Assembly: GCA_022606425.2 (NCBI GenBank) | Contig: JAHDVF020000518.1 | Location: 124,001 to 188,000 of the forward strand | DNA: 64,000 nt | Reading direction: 5' to 3' | Origin: Lepidostoma basale | Lineage: Eukaryota > Arthropoda > Insecta > Trichoptera > Lepidostomatidae | Shown: one piece after another, positions 43,650 to 54,425 of the stretch | Numbering within the stretch: the first letter of the stretch is position 1 | Layout: each line of letters opens with the position of its first letter | Program-made: the position numbers and the translations under genes | The notes under the pieces: generated by a model | The model's database searches: none | What the model was told of the DNA's origin: nothing | The model's input: only the letters and a program-made list of their open reading frames with translations

Positions 43650-43681
43650 CTGATGAAGCTTTGGTCCAAGCGAAACTAGTC
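43650..43681 (+). ncRNA. Hammerhead-like motif, intact core (ACTAGT type)
   Basis: Box CTGATGA exactly consensus, extra A, stem II GCTT/AAGC, GAAAC, palindrome ACTAGT, C43681. Flanks TGCC and GGCA give a 4-bp stem I. It is antisense to the receptor, 186 bp inside intron 1 from the exon 1 donor. No inverted partner nearby. Confidence 0.65.
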
Positions 43682-43866
43682 GGCATCAATTATATAATAA
43701 TAAGCACAACGTGATTATAAAAATATTTTTACCTTTTTTTCATCATACTGTGATTAAATCTTAAGTGTTTTGTTTTCAAATTATGTATAATAACCTCACG
43801 CCTTAAATTAAATGCTTCATACAATATATATCAAATAAATTAAGTAATTTATGAAAGGTTATTTAC

Positions 43867-44460
43867 CTGGGTGATGCTCCAGTACCGGTCCAGCGAGATG
43901 AGGCAGAGGTTCATGATGCTAGCCGTGGAGAGGAGAACGTCCATAGCGGAGTAGATCTCACACCACCAGTAACCGAATATCCAATAGCCCATCAGCTCGT
44001 TAGCCAGCGAGAAGGGCATGATCACAAGGCCTAGGAAGAAATCCGACACGGCCAGAGAGGCTATGAACCAGTTCTGGATGTTCTTCAGGGCTTTCTCCGT
44101 CGCGATGGCGATTATCACAAGCATGTTTCCCACCACAACCATGATCATCAGAATAGTCACCACGAAAGACGCTATTATAATGTGCAGTAAGGAGTAGCCG
44201 CTCGGGTACCACGTGTTGAACACCACTAGCGTGTGGTTCTGGGGGAAGCTGTCGTTAAAATACGTGCCCGAGAGGGTCAGGTTTGATTCCTGGGAGCTGT
44301 TCGATCCTTGTAAGGCCATGTATTCCTCTTGAGATAAAAAGGGGGGCGGGAAAGAACTGTAATTGGATAGAATCGAGTATGTTCCGTTCGGCATTTTAGG
44401 ATAAGAATTGTCTCTTTCGACCCTTATTCGAAACTCCACACCCTTGTGTGAGCTAATCAT
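43867..44460 (-). CDS. Octalpha2R: Alpha2-adrenergic-like octopamine receptor, coding exon 1
   Basis: 198 codons in phase 0 up to the donor CAG/GTAAAT at 43866. The N-terminus (about 90 residues) has six N-glycosylation sequons (N25, N33, N54, N60, N69, N75) and no signal peptide. TM1 spans about 92-118 with G111-N112; TM2 about 130-150 with SLAVSD and D140; C167 is the extracellular disulfide cysteine. D174 at the start of TM3 is the amine-binding aspartate (3.32), seven residues after C167; D191-R192-Y193 is the DRY motif, followed by WSITQ. Position 3.36 is Ser178. An in-frame TAA lies 37 bases upstream of the first ATG (44460). Met23 (ATG at 44394) has a stronger context (aaaATG) and could be the real start. 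Expected to be a Gi-linked neuronal membrane receptor by family; octopamine versus tyramine preference cannot be read from sequence. Confidence 0.9.
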
Positions 44461-47400
44461 TCGAATTTCGAATCCTTTTGGCTTGCTCGCGCGTAATTAA
44501 TTTGTTTGATATCAAAATTATTTTAAAGAAGATTATAGGCACAGGATTTATTACTTTTATTATTTTTCTTACTATTTATACGAGTGTCCCGCTTCGCACG
44601 ACTTTGGAAGAGTTTGATTAGAATATTTATTTTGAGGTTAGATGAAAAATTTTAAACAGTTGAATGTCGATTCCATCTGATGTTGTCATTGGTCCCAAAT
44701 AAGGAGATGTTTAAATTACGAATCACAATTTGAAATAAACTTTTTATACACTGGATAATTGTGAATTTAAAAAGCGTTCGAATCTTGAATTATATAAAAT
44801 TCGTACCTTCCCTAATACAATTATATTATTTAAATCTAAGTGTGAGACAGATTACCCTTAAATTGCTTATTTTTATTAAAATTACTTATGTATTTATAAA
44901 TCCAAACCTTATAATTATACTTAGAATTTTATGTTTTATATTTATCTAAACACTCAACAATTTGAACTCAGTACAAAATCAATTCCGCTAACTACAGATA
45001 TTTAATTTTGCTAATTTACAAATTCGAATAAATGATAACATTTACTTTACAGATTTATAATACACAATATGTTATAGTAACATGTATTTATAATATAATA
45101 TTTTACAGATAAAACGTTATTATAACGATTATGATTATAAAAAATATGTTTAAGGATTATGATTATATTATTCTACTTACGAATTAACCCGTTTATCCGA
45201 ACGTTTCGCCTCTTTTCAGAAAGCGCCGAACATCAAAATTAAACATAAGAAATCAACTTGCTATTGTACACTTTGAAACTAAGTATTCCTTACGAGTAAC
45301 GCTATACGAAATTGTACACAATTGATTATATGCTAATTCGTTATATCTCAAATTGCTGTACGGTACTTATATCGAATAGTAGGAGACGCCACAGACATGG
45401 AATGCTAACAAAGTATTTATACGAACGCATAAGAATGCGAAAATTTACTAACACCCAATAAAGTTATATAGAAAGTTGAATATACAAATAACCTGTGAAT
45501 ATTTGATAATGTAAGCGTATATATTGGTTCCTTCAAATCCTTAAATATTTTATATATTTATGCAGCCTTCATTTTGTATACAAAAAGTTATCTCGCCATT
45601 CTACCGCGGACCGGGGAGACTCTTCAATTAGCCAATCGATCGAATATTTAAAATAACATCAAAATATATAATATCTGTTTATATAATAAATTGCTTTGAA
45701 TCATTCATCAATACGTCAAAAAATTCTCTTTAATGAGAACGCTCACTTCGACGAAGATAAGTTTTTGCGCGGGAGCGGAGAAAAATGAAACAAAAATGTT
45801 CTTTGACGCGAGATTGATCGATGCCGGACCTTATGGCCCTTTATAATAGCGGCCAATGTGGTAGATGTGTCGGCGTACCAATGCTCCGCTTTTAGACTCA
45901 ATACAGCCGGATTTAACGGCGTCCAGACTAGTGAGACGAAAACAAACGTGGTCAACTCAACTGCAAATAAATTACTCTAGCATTAGCGGCTTTCTGTGCT
46001 CCCGTTTATTCTGCGAAGCTGTCGCTCTTTCGTAGCAGGAGAGACCGAGACTAATTTTGAATATAAAAATCCCAGCGACTCGTTTGAGGATCGCAGCCGA
46101 AACTACTGAAATGCCCCGAATTTTTCGGCCTTATTTCGAGGATCAAGCGGAATTAACCGAAGCAGTGAGAAAAAAAGTAAAGACGAGGGTATTTACGTGT
46201 CGGATTTCTTTGTCGGGATGCTGGGGAATCTCCCGTACTAATCTTTCGGGCCTTTCATAATGAAAATTGTACGAGATGAGTTAGATTTTCTTTTGTAATT
46301 AATTCCCTATAGGTCTCAGGTTCCAAACATCTGGACACGACACTTTTGCAAAATTACCGGGCAAATTAATTGAAAGACTTTAAAGTATATTTTGGAGAAT
46401 TATCAGTTTACCTCGGTATCCGAAATTCAGCTAGCTACGGCCACTCGCAGATTACTCTTCCCTTTTTAAGATTACATTCAAAACTCTCGCAAATCAAGAA
46501 ACGTAATAAAAGCATACACAAATATTCAATTATTGCTCGATAATTAGAATTAGGAATAATATGTACACTTACATGACCGCGTCATTAACGTATACCTAAC
46601 CGAACAATATCTTCCAATAACGACAATCAAAATATTTACAAACAAAACATGACTATTTTAAAACAATCTATGTATAATGAATCTTAATCTATCGAGTATA
46701 AAACAAATATTTACATCCCAGACTTTTTATAAAAATATGAGTTTATAATGTTTTTTATTACTTCAATGTTTTCAAATCTTCTCTCTTGATGTAGCACTAT
46801 TTTTACTAGCGTGGAACGACTTCAATACTTTTCAATTGTGTATCTTGTACTCTCCAGAATGCCACGTGTGTGCACAGTTAGTCGGTAGTTCGTACGAAAG
46901 CGTATTTGAACGGTCTAGAGGAACGAACGGATTTCGTACAGCGAGTATATTTGCCTGAAATACACGTCCCTACTCCAGAAATACTTTCCAGTTCACATTC
47001 CGGGGATACGAGACTTGCCACGGCTGTGGCCCATATCCTCCTTCCACTGATGGCCTGTCTCTTCCGTATCTCAGTGGAACACGCGGCTATCAATCATGCT
47101 GCAGATGCGACGGTGTTTACTCTCAGGTGTTCTCTTTGACTTCTTAGCTTTCCCCCCTGAAATCTTCCCCCTTTTTATTCTAATGCAATTTTTTTGCTCG
47201 GCCTCACCCCAGACACCGCACCCCTGTCAAATTGTTCAATATCTCCAGTCTATTCTCACGCGCAGACTTATTTAATTACGCATCCACTTAAACGTTATTT
47301 TAAAACTTAATTGCGTTAAATTCAATCTGTTTTAGCATCTAATGGCTCGTTAAAATTTTATTTTACGCGCGGTTTCACAATTGCTGCTCTGTAAGCTGTG

Positions 47401-47559
47401 GCACGCATCTGCAATTACGTAATTCCTCCCTGGCAATCATGTCCTACATATTATATTTCTTCATTGTGCATGAGGAAATTCTTTTGTACCTCCTTAACAA
47501 TGGGAGTGGAAACCTTATATCTTACGGGATGAGTTGAAAAGTTGAACAATGCGGAACGG
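44461..47559. other. Repeat-free upstream region of the receptor
   Basis: 3.1 kb without SINE, LINE or foldback family members. Composition becomes less AT-biased at 45740-46260 and 46860-47240. It likely contains 5' UTR introns/exons and promoter, but I cannot mark a transcription start. Open frames there (46057-46260, 46878-47139) have no recognised domain. Confidence 0.45.
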
Positions 47560-47716
47560 CGCTTTTAAATTTAAAATGGACCCAGTTCTGAATTATGTTC
47601 GCGGGTAGCTCCATCCCTTTCAGAGGGGATGATTGAGGGACGCCCTGCCGACCTCCCGTTCGCACATCGATCCCGGCACATGTTGTTTACTTTCGGCGAG
47701 CGCCAGCTTGCGGGAT
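47560..47716 (-). other. Candidate noncoding 5' exon of the receptor
   Basis: On the minus strand a long pyrimidine tract and TTACAG precede 47716, followed by a GC-rich 150-bp island (cccgcaagctggcgctcgcc). No donor can be chosen with confidence. It would be 5' UTR if real. Confidence 0.3.
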
Positions 47717-48226
47717 CTGTAACAAAAAGAAAATAGATTGGTTTTGTTTTCCGACTACACATTTCAAGAACAGATTGTATTTATAAGCCAACGACCCGAG
47801 ATTCCGTAATGTCTCCGATTCGAAGAACCGCGTTCTTTTATCACATAAATAATGAACAACTGGGTGATCCTACGACTGAAAGGATTATTAAATAAAATAA
47901 ACAACAAGCGTGATTTATGTCCTGTTGGTCCTGTGGGACTTGATGGTGTTGTTTTCCTTGTTTGATTTATTTCCACAATAGACAAATAGTAACTTATTCT
48001 CTCAACCGTAAAGATTAATCTTAAACATACTCGTACACCACGAATCTATTATTTATTTATGTACATTTGTATTGCTTTAACAATGACGTAAACATTCATA
48101 TTAAAATTTATTGCTTCTTCTATATTCGCCTTCACTTTATGTTGTGGATTCATATTTGAATAAATTTAACTGCACTTATTTTTATTCAAATAAAATTTTG
48201 TACTTTGAAAAAGGTTTCGTCACTAT
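47717..48226. other. No gene seen
   Basis: AT-rich transition from the repeat-free island to the S1B insertion. Confidence 0.4.
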
Positions 48227-48484
48227 TATTATTATTATTATTATTATTTTGTTGAATCGCTCTTTACATCATGACAGCATGAGCCAAATCGATGTAAAGG
48301 GTATTATAACTATCATAATGATTCTCGTGACATGTGATAGGTAGCTAATCTATCGCCATTTTATTGTCACGTGAATTCTACACCAGACCAAAGACAGTGT
48401 GACAATCACACTGCCCTCGCCGGGAATCGAACCCGGAACCTTCGGGGTGGCAGTCAATGTACTTACCACTCGGCCACGAAGGAC
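48227..48484 (-). repeat. SINE S1B, complete with target-site duplication
   Basis: Flanked by gtcactat at 48219-48226 and 48485-48492. att-repeat tail, S1B 3' end, body cacgtgaattctacaccaga, intact box B complement (gggaatcgaacccgg) and box A complement accactcggccacg. The most intact S1 copy. Confidence 0.9.
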
Positions 48485-48539
48485 GTCACTATCAAAACAT
48501 ATCTGTGAAAAGTATAATAAAGTGTTGTAAAATTACAAA

Positions 48540-48705
48540 GGGCAGTTATATTTATTCAAATATTTATTGTTTCATGAACAATGATGAAAAACTTCATATT
48601 AAATGAGAATGAAAACGTCTGTTTAACAGAAATTTAATTATGTTTTATGTGAATGACATTTGATAATGCCTTAAACAAGCGAAACTTACCATTCACATCA
48701 AATAT
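48540..48705. repeat. Family P1 copy
   Basis: aatgatgaaaaacttcatat (inverted MKFFIIVHET frame) then a ttttatgtgaatgacatttg / aacaagcgaaacttaccatt core in which the palindrome is broken. Confidence 0.6.
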
Positions 48706-48708
48706 AAT

Positions 48709-48735
48709 GATTTCTCTTTCTCTCTCTCTCTCTGA
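48709..48735. repeat. CT microsatellite
   Basis: Short run of tctctctctctctctc-type sequence at the LINE-E boundary. Confidence 0.8.
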
Positions 48736-49145
48736 TTTCAATCCTGGGATTGGTTTGCAGGAATTTCCTCTATTTTTCTCTTCCATTCTTCGCAGTTTTG
48801 TGCGGCTCTTTTGAAATCTGCATATGATGAGCAGCGCACTTCCACCACCAGGTCCTCCGGGTACTCTATTACATGGCCGATCCATCTTGCACGCATTTCG
48901 GACAAGGTCCTGAGCAGGTGCCTTCCTCCTTCGATTCTTTGGAGAACCTCCTCATTTGTAATGTGGTCTCTCCAGGAAATTCCTAATATTATTCTATAAG
49001 ACCACATCTCAAAAGCCTTTAGTCTCCGTTTATCTCTTTCGGATAGGCACCATGTCTCGCAGCCGTACATCAAGATACTCCATACATAGATCTTGATGAG
49101 GAGTATTCTCAGTTTTAGGTCTATATTATTCGATTCTCTTATTTT
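48715..49145 (-). pseudogene. LINE-E relative, C-terminal tail
   Basis: Minus-strand frame 48738-49073, 111 codons: MMYGCETWCLSERDKRRLKA, FEMWSYRIILGISWRDHITN, EEVLQRIEGGRHLLRTLSEM, ARWIGHVIEYPEDLVVEV. The YGCETW motif and FEMW block mark it as the end of an RTE-type reverse transcriptase. Diverged from the 61150 subfamily. Confidence 0.8.
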
Positions 49146-49179
49146 TCTATGATTTTTTTAGAACATATTGAATATTAAA

Positions 49180-49275
49180 TATTAAAGATCGTTTACGTGA
49201 GAAGTCGGAGAAAGTATAATTTTTCTATCCTAACAAGAAAATGTCAGGACAGAAAAATGTGGCGGTCCATCCAGA
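49180..49275 (+). mobile_element. LINE-T scrap
   Basis: gtttacgtgagaagtcggag, gtcaggacagaaaaatgtgg, cggtccatccag. Confidence 0.5.
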
Positions 49276-49661
49276 ACTTATTCGAATTTAGATAACTAAT
49301 AATTAGATATATTATTTTATTATAATTTAGATATATTTTGCTGTCAGAAAAACTTATTTATCTATGGAAAATATTAATTTTCATCTCTATACTGCGTCTC
49401 TTATGAGATTGAAACACAAATTACGAAATTTTTTCTCTGCCAAATTTGGTTACTCAAAGCAATCCGAAGAGACCTCGCTTAATAAGGGCGAAATAAAATA
49501 AGTAGTATGTTTATACCAGTATAAAATAAAATATCTCTTACTGTTTATAAAGACAATCCCGGATCTTGCATTACATATATGTGTAGTTATGTCAAACGCT
49601 TTTAAAAAAACTATGAAAGAGGCATTTTGAAAAAAAAAAAGATTTTTAACAATTAATTAGG
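49276..49661. other. No gene seen
   Basis: AT-rich; nothing recognised. Confidence 0.4.
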
Positions 49662-49884
49662 CTACCTTCCAGACCAAAGGCCCCGAGTTCAATTCCCGGC
49701 GATGTCAGTGTGATTGTCACACTATCTTTGGTCTGATGTAGAATTCACGTGACTATAAAATGGCGATAAATTGGCTTCCTATCACATGTCATGAGAATCA
49801 ATATAATTGCTAAAATATATTGTATACAGTTATTGGGTTCAAAACGACCTCTTTTTAGAAAGAAAATAATAATAATAATAATAA
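49662..49884 (+). repeat. SINE S1A, plus strand, head truncated
   Basis: Starts inside the head (gagttcaattcccggcgatg is box B), body, then attgggttcaaaacgacct, and an aataataataata tail rather than poly-A, so its tail is a hybrid. Confidence 0.75.
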
Positions 49885-49999
49885 AATACAAAAAAAAAAC
49901 GTATGCTTTCTACAAGTTTTATATTTAATAAAGCCTTAGCAACGCAAATCATATCACCCGTAAAATATAATTTAACTTTTATATACAAATATAAAACGG

Positions 50000-50330
50000 A
50001 CTTACGTCGATTGTTTTGACTGTTTTACCAAAACATTAGATAATACCTTAATAAGGCGAAACTTCTAATTTCCATAAATTATTTTAACATATCTAGAAAA
50101 CTGACGTTTTCATTCGTATTAGTTTTTCAATATAGTCCATTATTTTAGCCGAAACACTATGATATTTCAACATTAATAACTGTACATTAACAACACTGTT
50201 ATAATATCACATTTTTTTTATTATACACTTATTGAGAATGTCGCGACAGCTGTTTTGCAAGCCGATATTGGCATCATCAAGTGTTACAAATATATATTGT
50301 AACAGTGTTGTAAATTTAACAATAATTATT
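50000..50330. repeat. P1 and P2 pieces side by side
   Basis: 50005-50130 is P1 (taccttaataaggcgaaact, ctgacgttttcattcgtatt). 50131-50330 is P2, with a minus-strand decayed ribozyme at 50245-50280: TTGATGA, extra T, GCCAAT stem broken, AAAAC, ACAGCTGTC. Confidence 0.6.
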
Positions 50331-50554
50331 AAATATGGAGTTTTAGATCATTGTTCAAGACACGACATATATATGAGCGTTTATTGACTAATTCATATTT
50401 TTAAGCAGCGTAAAACTCAACTGCCTAATTCTAATCTGGTGTATATATATTTTTATTTTTAATGTACATATTTAAAATAATTTAAAATTGTCTACACTAC
50501 TGTATAAAAATTCTCCAGTTTAAGTTAAATAACAGTAAACACAAAATGTAATAA

Positions 50555-50720
50555 TTAATACGAATGAAAACAATGAGTATAATATAATAACATTTTATGT
50601 CACTTAAAACAGATATGTATCGGTTATAACATAACCTTAATCAATGTATACAAATAAAGATTATGTTTTAACCGAACATATCTGTGTTAAGTAAAATAAA
50701 GCGTTGTAGTACTATGTCTA
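50555..50720. repeat. Foldback family P6, copy 1
   Basis: Arms tgtatcggttataacataac / gttttaaccgaacatatctg around a tcaatgtatacaaataaag centre. Similar hairpin at 63296-63440. Confidence 0.6.
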
Positions 50721-50839
50721 ATTATATTGATTCAAATATGAATCCACAAGACAAATTGAAGGCGAATATAGAAGGTAAATAGAAAACAATTGCTTGAGCT
50801 AAACTAAAACAGTACAATACTCTGAAATACATTGAAAGA

Positions 50840-51025
50840 TAATAAATAGAAGTTTTATTATATTTTATGGGAATGATGTCTTTTGCTCTTCTGGTAATGC
50901 CTTGGAAGGGCGAAACATGTCATTCTCATAAAATATATAATAATTAAACTTCTAGAAAACTGACGTTTTGATTCGTATTAATTATTTAATATGGAATTTT
51001 ACAGCACTGCTCAAGAAACAATATA
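50840..51025 (+). repeat. Family P1 copy
   Basis: Ribozyme-like part 50891-50921: CTGGTAA box (A6 and G8 changed), extra T, stem II GCCTT/AGGGC, GAAAC, palindrome ACATGT, C50921. ATG at 50991 opens MEFYSTAQET, 69 bp after that C. Confidence 0.65.
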
Positions 51026-51598
51026 TACAAAATATAATAATCATAAATTACTAGTAGATGAATTCAAGCTTCATAGTACAGAAAATTAATTAAAATTATT
51101 TTACATATTTAACCATAAAATAAGTACTTTGGTATTCCGCTTGCCACCCCATTTACAAGGGCTAAAAATATGAAATTATTTTTAGTTAAGTCGGGTAAGA
51201 ATGGATGAGTGACAGAAACAATAAATCACCCAACATTAAATGAGCTGGAAAGTGTTCTTATCATTTGTTTTTAAGCTTAAAACGAACAAAATAATACTTT
51301 GTGTACAAGCTATTAATCTTGAGAAAGAGTCCTTAAACTCAGCAGTCAAAAGACAACGAATTTTGGTCCACAATACCCTTTATCTGGGAGACGGAGAAAA
51401 CTGGAAGTATTTAAGAGATTTCCATAAAACGCTTTTTATTCGTAATATTAAAAATATCATGGCGTAAATTGACAAGATTTTTTCCCTTGGAAGAATTGAT
51501 CAAATTTGTTTTCCGGTAGATACAATCATTGTATAATGTTATCAATAAAATTAAACCTCTTTTCTCTTAGTATAAACCACTTTATTTGAGTGAGTAGC
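51026..51598. other. No gene recognised
   Basis: A 75-codon plus-strand frame at 51240-51467 (AINLEKESLNSAVKRQRILV) has no domain I recognise. Otherwise nothing. Confidence 0.3.
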
Positions 51599-51633
51599 GA
51601 CAAACGGTTTCACTCCGTAGCGAGCTTCCTCAG
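51599..51633 (-). ncRNA. Hammerhead-like motif, intact box
   Basis: CTGAGGA (N7 = G), extra A, stem II GCTC/GAGT, GAAAC, then CGTTTGTC, so stem III would be two base pairs with a five-base loop. Same family as 52236-52267. Confidence 0.45.
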
Positions 51634-51662
51634 AGCTATTTTCAGAGTTTATGTTTAAAATA

Positions 51663-52170
51663 TAGGATGTTTTTTTTTAGAAATTTGGTTTTTAAACTTG
51701 CAACATTGTTTCTACAGTCTGTCAATTTGACAGTTGGTGGTTGATTTGTAGTTAATACGTTTTGCCATTTTATCACAAATAGACTGACGTCAGAACAGCG
51801 CTTGCAAATTGTGCAAATTTATTTTGAAAATCATGGTTCGGTTCGCCAAACATATCGTGCACTACGTCCATTTTACGATCGACATAATCGTCCATCCGAG
51901 CAAGTTATTCGGAAGACCATGGATCGTTTTCGCACCATGTACACTCTCGTGGATAATACGCATCCACAAAGACGACAATTGTCGAAAATTGGATTTTACG
52001 ATTGCGCTTCATTCGAGCTAGCCATTTGCTCATATGCCCAAAATCATATTTAAACAATAATGACATAAAATTATCTATTAAATAAAGCCAATATCAGAGA
52101 TATTAACATAATATTAACGTTTTTTTATCATTTTGAATACGTATTGTATACCTTTAAAAAAAACACCCTA
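51663..52170 (+). mobile_element. Tc1/mariner-like relic, copy 2
   Basis: TIRs taggatgttttttttt and, inverted, aaaaaaaacacccta. Plus-strand coding for RLQIVQIYFENHGSVRQTYR, ALRPFYDRHNRPSEQVIRKT, TLVDNTHPQRRQLSKIGF, a transposase N-terminal helix-turn-helix, then directly into the right end; the catalytic domain is absent. 508 bp, MITE-like. Confidence 0.8.
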
Positions 52171-52199
52171 TTTATTAATTAAAATTAAACAGCTCTTCA

Positions 52200-52320
52200 C
52201 TTAGTATTCACCACTTTATTTGAGATATTAGCGCCAACCGGTTTCACTCTGTAGCGAGCTTACTCGGGGCTAACTATGACTATGTTTGTGTTTGAAATAT
52301 TATCAAATTTAGCTTTCTAG
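52200..52320 (-). repeat. Ribozyme-type repeat, decayed
   Basis: 52236-52267 minus: CCGAGTA box (decayed), stem II GCTC/GAGT, GAAAC, palindrome ACCGGT, T. Related to 51599-51633. Confidence 0.45.
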
Positions 52321-52374
52321 TAAATTGTTTACAAACACATAACAACAACAAAAATAAACGAACCAATGCAGCGA

Positions 52375-52570
52375 TCCTTTCATAATTTTGTTCATAAAAC
52401 CTTCTTCCGCTCTACATTCCTTTCTTATATCAGCATTTAAGATTCTGTCGTATATCTTTCTATATAGAGACCTCATCTCTTCCACATTTATTCTACTCTC
52501 GTCCTTCTACTTTCAGTTCCATGCATCGCTTCCATATATTAGCGTTGGGACCAGAATACCGATATACCTG
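52375..52570 (-). mobile_element. LINE-T fragment
   Basis: gatcctttcataattttgtt, ctacattcctttcttatatc, tccatgcatcgcttccatat. Confidence 0.65.
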
Positions 52571-52849
52571 ACTGTACATAAATTAGCAAAAAAAAATATT
52601 GTTTTCTCTATATTTAATTTTGCGATAGATAACAAAAAATATCATTATGGTTAAAATAAAATAGAAAATGCCTCAATGAAGGATAAAGAGGTGTGACATT
52701 TTATATTTAATATTGCATTCATCATTGGTCCAGAAACAATAAATAAAACATTTTTTTTTTAACTGCACCGTCTTTCTCACTCTCAATTCTAGGTTATACA
52801 GATTAATAAATAAGTACTAAGATGAGTATATTATTCATTCTTATTAATT

Positions 52850-53030
52850 AACTCAACTAACTAACCATCACGCAGTATCCACGAAGTGGTAGGCAGAAAT
52901 AATGGAATGCAACACTTTTCTTTCCTGACTTACTTTTCTCGCTTCCTCAACAATTATACATCAATTTCTCCGACTCTTTACGTGGTCGACATTCAATATT
53001 TGATTTTAATCAACTTATGGCTAAGGCATT
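52850..53030 (-). mobile_element. LINE-T 3' copy
   Basis: actaaccatcacgcagtatc, cgcttcctcaacaattatac, tacgtggtcgacattcaata. Confidence 0.7.
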
Positions 53031-53054
53031 AATAAGACACTGTGGAATTCCATA

Positions 53055-53545
53055 GTAATATATTTTGGGAATTAAAAAACTTTTTTAATCCACTATTTTT
53101 TAATAAAAAATATTTAAAAAACACGACATGTTTCGGAGGATACCATCTTTAGGTGTAAAATATAACAAAAACTAAACAAAGAACGACCTATAAAAAGGAA
53201 TTTAAAATTCAATACAATAATTCAAATTTAAAATATAAGTCTGCTTTTTGTTATAAGTAGGTACTAACAATTATTTTTTAACAGTAAGAAATAATAAATA
53301 ATATTAAATAATCATAATACATAGTAATATAATTAATTAGATAATATAATTTAGAAAAAATTGTAATTTAGAAATTAGATTATTGTTTCGAATTTTAAAT
53401 GCGTTTTTATTAGTCTTTCTTCGTTTAGTTTTTATTGTATTTTTACACCTGAAGATGGAGGTATCCTCCGAAACATGTCGTGTATTTTAATATTTTTTAT
53501 TGTAAAATAGTGGATTAAACAAAGTTTTTTAATTCCCAAAGTATA
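53055..53545. repeat. Ribozyme-bearing foldback, nearly complete
   Basis: Arms 53059-53186 and 53410-53545 are inverse copies ending in ggaattaaaaaactttttt / aaagttttttaattccc. The right arm has a complete motif (53449-53479). The left arm has the same with changes (CTAAAGA, shortened stem II). The 220-bp centre has no coding capacity. Confidence 0.75.
53449..53479 (+). ncRNA. Hammerhead-like motif with all three stems
   Basis: CTGAAGA, extra T, stem II GGAGG/CCTCC with TAT loop, GAAAC, palindrome ACATGT, C53479. The flanks TACAC and GTGTA form a 5-bp stem I. The most complete ribozyme candidate in the window. Confidence 0.7.
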
Positions 53546-53924
53546 TTTGATTTTAATATTTGAAAGTTTTTTTAAATCGAAATATAAACATACATAAAAG
53601 CTTCTAAGAAAATGAAACACGTTTTTTCCTGTTAACATTTAAATTATTTATATAATTTTTTTAACACTGTAATATCAGATATTTTTTTCTTTAAGACACA
53701 GATTTTCAATAACTTAGTGGCAGCTTCCATAATTTTATTCATACGCAAGCATTGTCTTGATAAATTTCATGTGTCTTTGCCGGCTTGCGGCAGAGATTCT
53801 CAAAATGCTTTTGGGACATTTAAATTAGGAACCAACTTGTTAAAATAGGAAAATGGATTCCCGTTTTTGCGAAAACAGTAGAATTTTTTTTTATTATATT
53901 TCATTCAGAAAAGAGAAAAGAAAC

Positions 53925-54325
53925 AAGCATGGAACTGGCAAAAGACTCTATGACGAATGTTTGCATACTCTGTGTATGATAGAGTGTCGAATGAAAATAT
54001 AAGAAGTGAATGCGGTGCGAATGATGGTGTTATGAACAAAATAATGAAAGGATCATTATTATGGTTGGGACATATGGAAAGAATAAATGAAGAAAGAATG
54101 GTAAAAAAATTATATGTTAACAATGTAAATGGAAAGAGAAATAGAGGAAGACCGAGGAAAACGTGGCACGATCAAATAAATCAAATTTTTAATGTCGGCC
54201 ACGTGAGGAGTCGGAGAAATAGACACGATTGAGGAAACGAGAGAAATATGTCAGGAAGGAAAAGTGTGGCAGTCAATTATTTCTGCCTACCCCTTCGGAG
54301 AGACGGCGTGATGGTTAGTTAGTTT
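53925..54325 (+). pseudogene. LINE-T 3' copy, best reading frame
   Basis: 54000-54230 stays open: SECGANDGVMNKIMKGSLLW, LGHMERINEERMVKKLYVNN, KRNRGRPRKTWHDQINQIFN, VGHVRSRRNRHD. After a small deletion comes EEAREICQE-like sequence, then ccttcggagagacggcgtga and tggttagttagttt. Typical arginine-rich C-terminal tail after the reverse transcriptase domain. Confidence 0.8.
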
Positions 54326-54425
54326 ATAATAATTAATAGTATTTTAGATAAACTTTAGGCGTTAACACTGGAATTCCATAATGACGATTTTTTTATGAAT
54401 TAAAACACTGGTTTATATCGTTCTT

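Larger units (their letters stand above)
6300..43866 (-). other. Octalpha2R: Receptor intron 1 (37.6 kb)
   Basis: Bounded by the GTAAAT donor of exon 1 and the TTTCAG acceptor of exon 2. Filled with LINE tails, S1/S2 SINEs and foldback elements listed separately. No other host exon is supported inside it on either strand. Confidence 0.8.

Noticed and set aside
44000..44212. 70-codon frame inside receptor exon 1
   Set aside because: Shadow of the receptor reading frame on the same strand.
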